Shown here: piece by piece, positions 31,959 to 39,631 of the stretch
Position numbering within the stretch: position 1 is the first letter of the stretch
Layout: each line of letters begins with the position of its first letter
DNA from: Streptomyces sp. ISL-11
Lineage (GTDB): Bacteria; Actinomycetota; Actinomycetes; Streptomycetales; Streptomycetaceae
Assembly: GCF_018614525.1 (NCBI RefSeq)
Contig: NZ_JAGGOL010000041.1
Coordinates: forward strand, 1-41,067
Direction: 5' to 3'
DNA length: 41,067 nt
The notes under the pieces: generated by a model
The model's database searches: none
Told to the model about the DNA's origin: nothing
Seen by the model: only the letters and a program-made list of their open reading frames with translations
Program-made: the position numbers and the translations under genes

Positions 31959-32847
31959 GTTCCGCCTCCCGTGCCCGCCTCAGCAGTCCGCGCACCTCCT
32001 CCCCCACCTCCTCCGGTGCCCAGCGCTCCGCCTTCTCCGTCGTGGGTCCGCGCCGCCAGCCCTCCATGACGGTGATGCGGCCGCCCTCCGCCTCGAAGAC
32101 GCGGCCCGTGACGCCGGCCGAGTCCGCCGACGCGAGCCATACCACCAGCGGGGAGACGTTCTCGGGCGCCATCGCGTCGAAGCCGCTCTCCGGTGCCGTC
32201 ATCGTCGCGGCGAACGTCCGCTCGGTCATGCGGGTGCGGGCGGCCGGGGCGACGGCGTTCGCCCGGACGCCGTAGCGGGCGAGTTCGGCGGCCGCCACGA
32301 GGGTCAGGGCGACGACGCCGGCCTTGGCAGCGGCGTAGTTGGCCTGGCCCACGCTGCCCAGGAGGCCCGCGCCCGACGTGGTGTTGACGACGCGGGCCTC
32401 CGGCGTACGGCCCGCCTTCGTCTCGGCGCGCCAGTGCGCGGCGGCGTGCCGCAGGGGCAGGAAGTGGCCCTTGAGGTGGACGTGGACGACGGCGTCCCAG
32501 TCGTCCTCGTCGAGGTTGACGAGCATCCGGTCGCGCAGGAAGCCGGCGTTGTTGACGAGGGCGTCGAGACGCCCGTAGGCGTCCAGCGCGGTGGCGACGA
32601 GGGAGGCCGCGCCCCCGGTGGTGGCGATGTCGCCGCGGTGGGCGACGGCCTCGCCGCCCAGCCCGGTGATCTCGTCGGCCACGCTCCGGGCCGGGTCCGC
32701 GGAGCCTCCCTCGCCGCCGGGGCCGGTGCCGAGGTCGTTGACGACGACGCGTACCCCCGCCGCGGCGAGGGCGAGCGCGTGGGCCCGGCCGAGGCCGCGG
32801 CCGGCGCCGGTGACGACGGCGACGCGTCCGGTGCGGGTTCCGGTCAT
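31930..32847 (-). CDS. SDR-family oxidoreductase (Rv3548c-like), steroid catabolism block
   Basis: This 305-residue short-chain dehydrogenase has the cofactor motif VTGAGRGLGRAHALAL near residue 12, LVNNAGFLRDRM near 95, and the catalytic YAAAK near 168, preceded by NTTSGAGLLGSVGQANYAAA with its Ser. The length and the long C-terminal tail match, from memory, Mycobacterium tuberculosis Rv3548c (about 304 residues). It is the second gene of a two-SDR minus-strand pair divergent from echA20-ipdABC, the order known from mycobacteria. The likely role is oxidation or reduction of a hydroxyacyl-CoA in steroid ring C/D breakdown; the exact step is not established. Its 3' end is duplicated downstream. 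The ATG at 32847 lies four bases after the neighbouring stop. Confidence 0.92.
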   Translation of the reverse strand: MTGTRTGRVAVVTGAGRGLGRAHALALAAAGVRVVVNDLGTGPGGEGGSADPARSVADEITGLGGEAVAHRGDIATTGGAASLVATALDAYGRLDALVNNAGFLRDRMLVNLDEDDWDAVVHVHLKGHFLPLRHAAAHWRAETKAGRTPEARVVNTTSGAGLLGSVGQANYAAAKAGVVALTLVAAAELARYGVRANAVAPAARTRMTERTFAATMTAPESGFDAMAPENVSPLVVWLASADSAGVTGRVFEAEGGRITVMEGWRRGPTTEKAERWAPEEVGEEVRGLLRRAREAEPVYGAPRPS

Positions 32848-32851
32848 CCGT

Positions 32852-33634
32852 TCACTCCTGGTGGTTGACGGAGGCTGCGTCGAGGAAGGCCGGGCGCTCC
32901 CCGCCGCCGTGGACGAGCAGGCTGGCGCCGGTGATGTAGGCGGCCCGTTCGGAGGCGAGGAAGACGGCGGCGGCGCCGATCTCGTCTGGTTCGGCGAGCC
33001 GGCCGGCGGGCACCGTGCGGGCGACGGCGGCGACGCCGTCCGCGTCGCCGTAGTGGAGGCGGGCCGACTCGGTGCGCACCATGCCGAGGACGAGGGTGTT
33101 GACGCGGATCGCGGGGGCCCATTCGACGGCCATGGTGCGGGCGAGGTGTTCCAGCCCCGCCTTGGCCGCGCCGTAGGCGGCGGTGCCGGGCGAGGGGCGC
33201 GAGCCGCTCACGCTGCCGACCATCAGGACGCAGCCGCCGGAGGGCTGTTCGCGCATGTGGCGGTAGGCGGCGAGGGAGGCGGTCAGCGGCGCGGTGAGGT
33301 TCAGGTCCATGATCCGGGCGTGACCGGCCGCGTCCGCCGTGCCGAGCGGCCGGAACGGCGTACCGCCGGCGTTGTTGACCAGCACGTCCACGCGCCCGTA
33401 CTCGCCCACGACGCGGGCGAGGAAGGCCCGTACGGCGTCCGCGTCCCGCAGTTCCACGGGCAGGAAGCGGGCGGTCAGGCCGCCGGCCGCGACCGGCCGC
33501 TCCGGGGGTCTGCGGGCGCAGATCACGACGTGCGCGCCGGTGCGCAGGAAGGCCCGGGCGATGCCCGCGCCGACGCCGCGCGTACCACCGGTGACGACGG
33601 CGACCCGGCCGTACGGGTCCTGCGCGCTGTCCAT
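32852..33634 (-). CDS. SDR-family oxidoreductase (Rv3549c-like), steroid catabolism block
   Basis: A 260-residue SDR: VAVVTGGTRGVGAGIARAFL for cofactor binding, VDVLVNNAGG near residue 88, a Ser in GSVSGSRP, and the catalytic YGAAKAGLEHLARTM near 152. The frame is open 26 codons further upstream, into the operator region, but ATG 33634 is right because GGGAGG precedes it at the proper distance and the Rossmann fold begins shortly after. The length matches remembered Rv3549c (about 259). It is transcribed divergently from echA20, with a KstR2-like palindrome between them, and is followed four bases later by the second SDR. The inferred job is a dehydrogenase step in ring C/D degradation. Confidence 0.92.
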   Translation of the reverse strand: MDSAQDPYGRVAVVTGGTRGVGAGIARAFLRTGAHVVICARRPPERPVAAGGLTARFLPVELRDADAVRAFLARVVGEYGRVDVLVNNAGGTPFRPLGTADAAGHARIMDLNLTAPLTASLAAYRHMREQPSGGCVLMVGSVSGSRPSPGTAAYGAAKAGLEHLARTMAVEWAPAIRVNTLVLGMVRTESARLHYGDADGVAAVARTVPAGRLAEPDEIGAAAVFLASERAAYITGASLLVHGGGERPAFLDAASVNHQE

Positions 33635-33679
33635 CCGGCCACCTCCCGGGGTGGTGAATCCGCTGCTACCGTCGGACCT

Positions 33680-33693
33680 AACAAACGTTTGGT
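33680..33693. promoter_or_regulatory. KstR2-like operator in the divergent promoter
   Basis: AACAAACGTTTGGT has a perfect 10-base core (CAAACGTTTG, 33682-33691). It fits the mycobacterial KstR2 consensus AnCAAGnnCTTGnT except for A for G and T for C at the two symmetrical inner positions. It lies between the second SDR (start 33634) and echA20 (start 33715) and could control both directions. The repressor gene is not in this window. Confidence 0.65.
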
Positions 33694-33714
33694 GGAAAGG
33701 TAGCTGATCCACTG

Positions 33715-34467
33715 ATGGGTGTCTCCACCTCCCGCCCCGAACCGGGCGTCGCCGTCGTCACCGTGGACTTCCCGCCCGTCAACGCGCTTCCCGTGCGCGG
33801 GTGGTACGAGCTCGCCGACGCCGTGCGCGCGGCCGGCGCCGACCCGGCCGTCCGCTGCGTGGTCCTGGCCGCCGCCGGGCGCGGCTTCAACGCCGGGGTC
33901 GACCTGAAGGAGATCCGGCGCTCACCCGGACACCAGGCCCTGCTCGGCGCCAACCACGGTTGTGCGGCGGCCTTTTCGGCGGTCTACGACTGCCAGGTGC
34001 CCCTCGTCGCCGCCGTGCACGGCTTCTGCCTGGGCGGAGGCGTCGGCCTCGCCGGCAACGCCGACGCCGTCGTCGCCTCCGACGACGCCGTCTTCGGCCT
34101 GCCCGAGCTGGACCGGGGCGCGCTCGGCGCCGCCACGCACCTGTCCCGGCTCGTACCGCAGCACCTGATGCGCACCCTCTACTACACCTCGCGGACGGTG
34201 AGCGCGCGCGAGCTGCACCGGCACGGGTCGGTGTGGCGGGTCGTGCCGGCCCCGGAACTCCCCGCCGCCGCACTGGAACTGGCCCGTGAGATCGCCGCCA
34301 AGGACGGTTCGCTGCTGCGGCTGGCCAAGGCCGCGCTCAACGGCATCGACCCCGTCGATGTCCACCGCGGCTACCGCTACGAGCAGGGCTTCACCTTCGA
34401 GGCGAACCTCAGCGGTGTCGCCGACCACCTCCGTGCGGCGTTCGGCGCCGGGAAGGAGCGGCCGTGA
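33715..34467 (+). CDS. echA20: EchA20-like enoyl-CoA hydratase/hydrolase, steroid ring D opening
   Basis: This 250-residue crotonase-fold protein follows mycobacterial EchA20 nearly residue by residue as I remember it: PEPGVAVVTVDFPPVNALP, GRGFNAGVDLKEI, HGFCLGGGVGLAGNADAVVA, FGLPELDRGALGAATHLSRL, VPQHLMRTLYYT and YRYEQGFTFEANLSGVADH. In mycobacteria EchA20 hydrolyses the bicyclic HIEC-CoA, opening ring D of the steroid nucleus. The oxyanion-hole glycines (GGG) are present. It starts at ATG 33715, 22 bases after the operator, and overlaps ipdA by four bases. First gene of a four-gene operon. Confidence 0.93.
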   Translation: MGVSTSRPEPGVAVVTVDFPPVNALPVRGWYELADAVRAAGADPAVRCVVLAAAGRGFNAGVDLKEIRRSPGHQALLGANHGCAAAFSAVYDCQVPLVAAVHGFCLGGGVGLAGNADAVVASDDAVFGLPELDRGALGAATHLSRLVPQHLMRTLYYTSRTVSARELHRHGSVWRVVPAPELPAAALELAREIAAKDGSLLRLAKAALNGIDPVDVHRGYRYEQGFTFEANLSGVADHLRAAFGAGKERP

Positions 34468-35327
34468 GCACCGACAAGACCATGACCGCCGACGAGGCCG
34501 TGTCCCGCCTGGAGAGCGGCATGACCGTCGGCATCGGCGGCTGGGGCTCGCGCCGCAAGCCGATGGCACTCGTCCGGGCCCTGCTGCGCTCGGACGTCCG
34601 CGACCTGACCGTCGTCTCCTGCGGCGGCCCGGACGTGGGTCTGCTGGCGGCCGCCGGGCGCATACGCAAGCTCGTCGCGGCCTTCACCACGCTCGACTCC
34701 ATCCCGCTCGAACCGCACTTCCGGGCCGCCCGGCAACGCGGCGAGCTCGAACTCATGGAGCTGGACGAGGCGATGATCCTGTGGGGCCTGACGGCCGCCG
34801 CGCACCGGCTGCCGTTCCTGCCCGTCCGTGCGGGCCTGGGCTCCGATCTGATGACGGCCGGCGGCCTGCGCACGGTCACCTCGCCGTACGAGGACGGCGA
34901 GGAGTTCGCCGCCGTGCCCGCGCTCACGCTCGACGTCGCGCTGGTGCACCTCAACCGGGCGGACGCGCGGGGCAACGCCCAGTACCTGGGCCCGGACCCC
35001 TACTTCGACGACCTGTTCTGCGAGGCCGCGCGGGAGGCGTACGTCTCGTGCGAACGCGTCGTCGCGACCGCCGAGTTCGCCCCGGCCGGCGGGCCGCAGA
35101 CGCTGCTGGTGCGGCGGCACTGCGTCAGCGGTGTCGTCGAGGCGCATGGCGGGGCGCACTTCACGTCCTGTGTGCCGGACTACGGGCGGGACGAGGCGTT
35201 CCAGGCCGCGTACGCCGAGGCGGCCGCCGACCCGGCCGCGTGGCGGGAGTTCACCGGCCGGTTCCTGTCGGGGGACGAGGGGGCGTACCGCGCCGCCGTC
35301 GCGGACTTCACCGGGGAGGCCGCGTGA
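34464..35327 (+). CDS. ipdA: IpdA, alpha subunit of the COCHEA-CoA hydrolase
   Basis: A 287-residue family I CoA-transferase alpha-type subunit. It carries VGIGGWGSRRKPMALVRALL near residue 22, VSCGGPDVGLLAAAGRI, LPFLPVRAGLGSD, PYFDDLFCEAAR, and the C-terminal GGAHFTSCVPDYGRDEAFQ, all features I recall in mycobacterial IpdA. IpdAB looks like a CoA-transferase but works as a hydrolase that opens the last steroid ring (ring C) in COCHEA-CoA. A Glu in the LDEAM segment near residue 98 may be the catalytic base reported for IpdA. It starts at GTG/ATG 34464 overlapping echA20 and ends overlapping ipdB (GTGA). Confidence 0.93.
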   Translation: MSTDKTMTADEAVSRLESGMTVGIGGWGSRRKPMALVRALLRSDVRDLTVVSCGGPDVGLLAAAGRIRKLVAAFTTLDSIPLEPHFRAARQRGELELMELDEAMILWGLTAAAHRLPFLPVRAGLGSDLMTAGGLRTVTSPYEDGEEFAAVPALTLDVALVHLNRADARGNAQYLGPDPYFDDLFCEAAREAYVSCERVVATAEFAPAGGPQTLLVRRHCVSGVVEAHGGAHFTSCVPDYGRDEAFQAAYAEAAADPAAWREFTGRFLSGDEGAYRAAVADFTGEAA

Positions 35328-36079
35328 GCGGGGCGGGCAGGGCCGAGGTGTGCGTCGTGGCCTGCGCGGAGGCGTGGCGGGGCGACGGGGAGATCCTGGC
35401 GAGCCCGATGGGGCTGGTGCCGACGGCCGGGGCGCGGCTGGCGAAGCTGACCTTCTCGCCGGAGCTGCTGCTGACGGACGGCGAGGCGACGCTCGTCGCC
35501 GATGTGCCGGCGCTGGGCGCGCCCGCGCGGGTGGCCGAGGGCTGGCTGCCGTTCCGCCGCCACCTCGCGCTGGCCGCCGGCGGCAAGCGGCACGTGATGA
35601 TGGGCGCGAGCCAGCTCGACCGGCACGGCAACCAGAACATCTCCCGCATCGGCGGCCCGGAGCGGCCCGCCCGGCAGCTGCTGGGCGTGCGCGGGGCGAC
35701 GGTCAACACCCTCAACCACCCGACCAGTTACTGGATACCCCGGCACACGCCGCGCGTGCTGGTCGAGCGGGTCGACATGGTCTGCGGCGTCGGCTACGAC
35801 CGGGCGGCGGCCGCCGGACCGTCCGCGACACGCTTCCACGGCATCCGGTGCGTGGTCACCGACCTGGCGGTCCTGGACTTCGAGAGGCCCGACCGCACGA
35901 TGCGGGTCCGCTCGCTGCACCCCGGCGTCACCGCCGAGGAGGTACGGGCCGCGACGGGCTTCCCGCTCGACGTGCCCGCCGACGTGCCGCGCACCCGCAT
36001 GCCGACGGCCGGGGAACTGCGGCTGATCCGCGAGGTGATCGATCCGGACGGGCTGCGCGCGAGGGAGGTACGGGCGTGA
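35324..36079 (+). CDS. ipdB: IpdB, beta subunit of the COCHEA-CoA hydrolase
   Basis: A 251-residue CoA-transferase beta-type subunit starting at GTG 35324 inside the ipdA stop (GTGA). Landmarks: CAEAWRGDGEILASPMGLVP, ARLAKLTFSPELLLTDGEA, HVMMGASQLDRHGNQNISRI, and GGPERPARQLLGVRGATVNT. These fit the actinobacterial IpdB pattern. It forms the heterodimer with IpdA that opens steroid ring C. The length matches remembered mycobacterial IpdB (about 250). The frame continues far upstream as a shadow in ipdA and echA20; the overlapping GTG is the sensible start. It ends in a further GTGA overlap with ipdC. Confidence 0.93.
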   Translation: MSGAGRAEVCVVACAEAWRGDGEILASPMGLVPTAGARLAKLTFSPELLLTDGEATLVADVPALGAPARVAEGWLPFRRHLALAAGGKRHVMMGASQLDRHGNQNISRIGGPERPARQLLGVRGATVNTLNHPTSYWIPRHTPRVLVERVDMVCGVGYDRAAAAGPSATRFHGIRCVVTDLAVLDFERPDRTMRVRSLHPGVTAEEVRAATGFPLDVPADVPRTRMPTAGELRLIREVIDPDGLRAREVRA

Positions 36080-37140
36080 GGACGCCCCTCACCGAGCTGA
36101 CCGGCGTCCGGTACCCGCTCGTACAGACCGGCATGGGCTGGGTGGCCGGCCCCCGCCTGGTCTCGGCGGTGGCGAACGCGGGCGCGCTCGGCGTACTGGG
36201 CGCCGCGACCATGACGCCCGGTCAGCTCCGGTCGGCCGTCCGCGAGGTGCGGTCGCGCACGGACCGGCCGTTCGGCGTCAACCTGCGCGCCGACGCCGGT
36301 GACGTGGCCGTGCGCGTGGGCATCATCGTCGAGGAGGGCGTACGGGTCGCCTCCTTCGCGCTGGCACCCTCCCGGGACCTGATCGCCCGGCTGAAGGACG
36401 CGGGTGTCGTCGTCATTCCCTCCGTCGGCGCGCGGCGGCACGCGGAGAAGGTCGCGGCGTGGGGCGCGGACGCGGTCGTGGTGCAGGGCGGCGAGGGCGG
36501 CGGGCACACGGGCGGGGTGGCGACGTCGGTGCTGCTGCCGCAGGTCGTGGACGCGGTGGACATCCCGGTCGTCGCAGCGGGCGGCTTCCACGACGGCCGG
36601 GGCCTGGTGGCAGCCCTCGCGTTCGGGGCCGCCGGGGTGGCGATGGGCACCCGGTTCCTGCTGACCGCCGACAGCACGGTCCCGGCGGCGGTGAAGGCCG
36701 CCTATCTGGCCGCGACGGTCACGGACGTCACCGTCACCACGAAGGTCGACGGCCTGCCGCACCGCATGCTGCGCACCCCGTTCGTCACCGCCCTGGAGCA
36801 CTCCGGCCGCACCGCCACCCTCGTACGGGCCCTGCGGCACGCCGCGGCCTTCCGCACCCTTTCCGGCCTCGGCTGGACGTCCCTGCTCCGCGACGGCCTG
36901 GCCATGCGGCACGGGCGCGACCTGTCGTGGAGCCAGGTACTGCTCGCCGCGAACACCCCGATGCTCCTGAAGGCGGCGATGGTGGACGGCCGGACGGACG
37001 GCGGCGTGATGGCCGCGGGCCAGGTGACCGGCCTCATCGACGACCTGCCGACGTGCGCGGAACTGGTGCAACGCGTCATGAACCAGGCCTGGGAGACGGT
37101 GGCGGGGCTGGGGGCGGGCCAGGGGCCTGGGGAGCGATGA
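36076..37140 (+). CDS. ipdC: IpdC, nitronate monooxygenase-like flavoenzyme
   Basis: This 354-residue FMN enzyme of the 2-nitropropane dioxygenase/NMO fold begins TPLTELTGVRYPLVQTGMGW. It has the FMN-phosphate motif VVQGGEGGGHTGGVATSVLL near residue 137, IPVVAAGGFHDGRGLVAALA near 165, and GVAMGTRFLLT near 188. The closest family is mycobacterial IpdC (Rv3553, about 355 residues), an oxidoreductase needed for the HIP (ring C/D) pathway that prepares the substrate for later steps. It starts at GTG 36076 overlapping ipdB. Last gene of the echA20-ipdA-ipdB-ipdC operon; no obvious hairpin terminator follows. Confidence 0.92.
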   Translation: MRTPLTELTGVRYPLVQTGMGWVAGPRLVSAVANAGALGVLGAATMTPGQLRSAVREVRSRTDRPFGVNLRADAGDVAVRVGIIVEEGVRVASFALAPSRDLIARLKDAGVVVIPSVGARRHAEKVAAWGADAVVVQGGEGGGHTGGVATSVLLPQVVDAVDIPVVAAGGFHDGRGLVAALAFGAAGVAMGTRFLLTADSTVPAAVKAAYLAATVTDVTVTTKVDGLPHRMLRTPFVTALEHSGRTATLVRALRHAAAFRTLSGLGWTSLLRDGLAMRHGRDLSWSQVLLAANTPMLLKAAMVDGRTDGGVMAAGQVTGLIDDLPTCAELVQRVMNQAWETVAGLGAGQGPGER

Positions 37141-37178
37141 CCGAGCTATGCTCACCGCGCTGCTGCGCGCGTGCGCTC

Positions 37179-37283
37179 TCAGCCGTCGAGCAGGAAGCCC
37201 AACACCTTCTGGAGATCCGCAGGCTCCCGGTAATGCACGCCGGTCATCCCCAGCTCGACTGCGGCCTCGATGCGGCGAAGCAT
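37179..37283 (-). pseudogene. C-terminal fragment of a HAD-like hydrolase
   Basis: Within the 294-base gap after ipdC, the minus strand encodes MLRRIEAAVELGMTGVHYRE, then PADLQKVLGFLLDG and a stop at 37179. The AAVELGMTGVHYREP pattern is the usual last segment of HAD-superfamily phosphatases (end of motif IV region). The remaining 190 or so residues are missing. The rest of the gap (37284-37434) shows no coding sequence or clear hairpin. Confidence 0.45.
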
Positions 37284-37434
37284 GGAAACGACTACTTCAT
37301 CGCCTGGAACGGCGCCTCGGCGAAGGGGTCACCGTTCCTGAATAGCACGAGGGTCGGCTTCGCGATCGCTCCCCCACCTGGCGGTGATCGTTCCCCGGCG
37401 TGGGGAAACACCCCTGTACGGCGACGGTGGGCGT

Positions 37435-39252
37435 TCAGCCGAGGCGGCCTTTGACCACGGCGACCATGGCGTTCAGTTCCTCGACGCGAAGGCACTTCGC
37501 CGCGACGGTGAAGACACCGAGCAGTACGGCACCGCCGCCGGCCAGCGCCCTGAGTGAGCCGAGGGCGCTGTCGCCCAGGCTTTGGGTGAGGGCATAGGCC
37601 GCCGCGCCGGCGGCGATCGCCGCCGGCGCCGACGCGAGGCAGAGCCGGGCGTACGTACGCAGGACGCGGGGGCCGTCGAGGTCGCCGCCGAGTCGGTCGC
37701 GCAGCCGGCTCCACGCGAAGCCCAGGCCGACGGCGTAGGCGAGACCGTAGGAGGCCGCCATGCCGACGACCGCCCAGTGGGAGGGGAGCAGGTAGTAGCA
37801 GAGGGCGGACGCGGCGCCGTTGACAGCGGCGACGACGACCGTGTTGCAGAAGGGCGTCCGGGTGTCCTCGTACGCGTGGAAGCCGCGCAGCACGACGTAC
37901 TGCACCGAGTAGGGAATGAGCCCGAGGCCGAACGCCATGAGGATGAAGCCCATGCCACGGGCGGCGTCGACGTCGGCGCCGGCGAAGAGCAGGGTCGATA
38001 TCGGAAGGCCGAGCGCGAGGAACGCGAACGCCACGGGGACGATCGCGACGGCCGATGTGCGCAGCCCTCGGGAGATCTCGTCGCGTACCGCGCCCGGGTC
38101 GTTGTCCTGGGCGGAGCGGGAGATACGGGGCAGCACGGCGGCCATGACCGACACGGTGATGATGGCCTGCGGCATGCCCCAGATCAGTTGGGCGTTGCTG
38201 TAGGCGGTGAAGCCGGTGCCTTCCCTGCCGGATGCCTTGCCGGCGGCGGTGGCCAGCTGGGTGACGACGACAGCGCCGGCTTGGTTGGCGAGGACGAACA
38301 GCACGGTCCATTTGGCGAGTTTGACCGTTCTACCGAGACCGTGGCCCTTCCAGTCGAAGCGGGGGCGGAATCGGAAGCCGGTCTCGCGCAGGTACGGGAT
38401 CATCGCCAGGGCCTGCACCACGAGGCCGAGCAGGGTACCGATACCGAGCAGCCTCATGCCCTCCGGCGGGATGGTTTCCACTCGCATGCGGGACTCGCCG
38501 GCGGTGCCGTAGACCCAGACGAACGATCCGAACGTAGCGATCATGACGATGTTGTTGAGGACCGGGGTCCACATCATCGCGCCGAACTTGCCGCGGGCGT
38601 TGAGGATCTGGCCCAGCACGACATGCAGGCCCATGAAGAAGATGGTGGGCAGGCAATAGCGGGCGAAGGCGACGGCGACGCTGTTGGCCGGCTCGTCACC
38701 GGCGATGGTGCCCGACATCAGCCGCACCAGCAAAGGTGCCGCGAGCACCGCGATGGCGACAATGACGCCGAGCGTCACCATCACGAGGGTGAGCAGGCGG
38801 TTGGCATACGCCTCGCCACCGTCCTCGTCGCTCTTCATGGCTCGCACGAGCTGCGGTACGAAAACGGAGTTGAGGCCGCCGCCGACGGTGAGGATGTACA
38901 TCATCGTCGGGAGGGTGTAGGCCACGGTGTAGGCATCACCGAGTATCGCGGTGCCCAGCGCCGCGGTGATCACGAGGCTGCGTACGAAACCGGTGAGCCG
39001 GGAGACCAGTGTGCCCGCCGCCATCACGGCGCTGGACCTCAAGAGGCTGGAGGCGCGGCCTCCGCCGGACTTCCCGGGAGCTGGATCAGACTCGGGGTCC
39101 GGAGCGTGAATGCGTCCTGGGGTCTGCTGGTCGCGGTACGGAGGGGAGAGGACGCCTGAGGCAGGCCCTTCGGCAGGCCGGGCAGCCGCCGGGTGACCGG
39201 CCTCGACGTCCTCCCGCCATCGGCCATACGTTCCGTCATCCGGCGTCCCCAC
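37435..39252 (-). CDS. murJ: MurJ/MviN-family lipid II flippase-like protein
   Basis: This protein of about 605 residues belongs to the MOP superfamily. It has an N-terminal disordered tail (about 70 residues, Pro/Gly/Asp-rich), then about 14 membrane segments, starting RASSLLRSSAVMAAGTLVSR, followed by LTGFVRSLVITAALG, the MurJ hallmark. Other landmarks are LPTMMYILTVGGGLNSVFVP, NARGKFGAMMWTPVLNNIVM, AQLIWGMPQAIITVSVMAAV and RGFHAYEDTRTPF. MurJ flips lipid II for peptidoglycan synthesis. Streptomyces usually carries a longer MurJ with a regulatory tail near oriC, so this may be a paralogue that moves another polyprenyl-linked substrate. I chose GTG 39252 because AGGAGGAG lies seven bases before it; GTG 39270 is also in frame. 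Confidence 0.9.
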   Translation of the reverse strand: MGTPDDGTYGRWREDVEAGHPAAARPAEGPASGVLSPPYRDQQTPGRIHAPDPESDPAPGKSGGGRASSLLRSSAVMAAGTLVSRLTGFVRSLVITAALGTAILGDAYTVAYTLPTMMYILTVGGGLNSVFVPQLVRAMKSDEDGGEAYANRLLTLVMVTLGVIVAIAVLAAPLLVRLMSGTIAGDEPANSVAVAFARYCLPTIFFMGLHVVLGQILNARGKFGAMMWTPVLNNIVMIATFGSFVWVYGTAGESRMRVETIPPEGMRLLGIGTLLGLVVQALAMIPYLRETGFRFRPRFDWKGHGLGRTVKLAKWTVLFVLANQAGAVVVTQLATAAGKASGREGTGFTAYSNAQLIWGMPQAIITVSVMAAVLPRISRSAQDNDPGAVRDEISRGLRTSAVAIVPVAFAFLALGLPISTLLFAGADVDAARGMGFILMAFGLGLIPYSVQYVVLRGFHAYEDTRTPFCNTVVVAAVNGAASALCYYLLPSHWAVVGMAASYGLAYAVGLGFAWSRLRDRLGGDLDGPRVLRTYARLCLASAPAAIAAGAAAYALTQSLGDSALGSLRALAGGGAVLLGVFTVAAKCLRVEELNAMVAVVKGRLG

Positions 39253-39356
39253 GACCACTCTCCTCCTCACCCACGGTCCATTGGCCGCGGCGGGCTCGCT
39301 GTCGCCGGCCGACGGGCTGCGACAGATCGCTGTACCTCATGACTCGCCGGACGATT

Positions 39357-39629
39357 CCTAGGCGCCGCGTCCGGCGGGTCGTTCGGCTGCGGGCCGTCTT
39401 TGCCGCCTACGGCGGCGGGCGCCCTGCGGGCGCGTCCTCAAGCTCCCCCAGCTACCGCTGGGAGGTGCCCCCAGACGGGCTTGATTCGGCTGGGCTCAAC
39501 CGCTTTCAGCCCGTTGGGGGCACCCCCAGCGGTAGCTGGGGGAGATTGAGGACACCACCGCGCAGCGGTGGTGCGGACGATACGGCCCCGCAGCCGCCCG
39601 CTCACGTGATCCCCCGGACCCGGCCTAGG
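39357..39629. repeat. Composite palindromic intergenic element, copy B
   Basis: A 273-bp noncoding block bounded by inverted CCTAGGC ends (39357-39363 and 39623-39629) and the same outer repeat as copy A (39364-39380 against 39608-39625). It shares the GGCTGCGGGCCGTCTTTGCC module, the GGGCGCCCTGCGGGCGCGTC module and the CACCACCGC/GCGGTGGTG stem with copy A. The central hairpin is much longer here: arms 39434-39481 and 39508-39553 are nearly perfect. Together with 39253-39356 it makes up the gene-free gap after murJ. The IS element begins two bases after its right end. Confidence 0.75.
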
Positions 39630-39631
39630 CC

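Noticed and set aside
37148..37345. 65-codon plus-strand ORF after ipdC
   Set aside because: Low-complexity Arg/Pro/Ser composition; the minus strand here carries a recognisable HAD-type C terminus instead.
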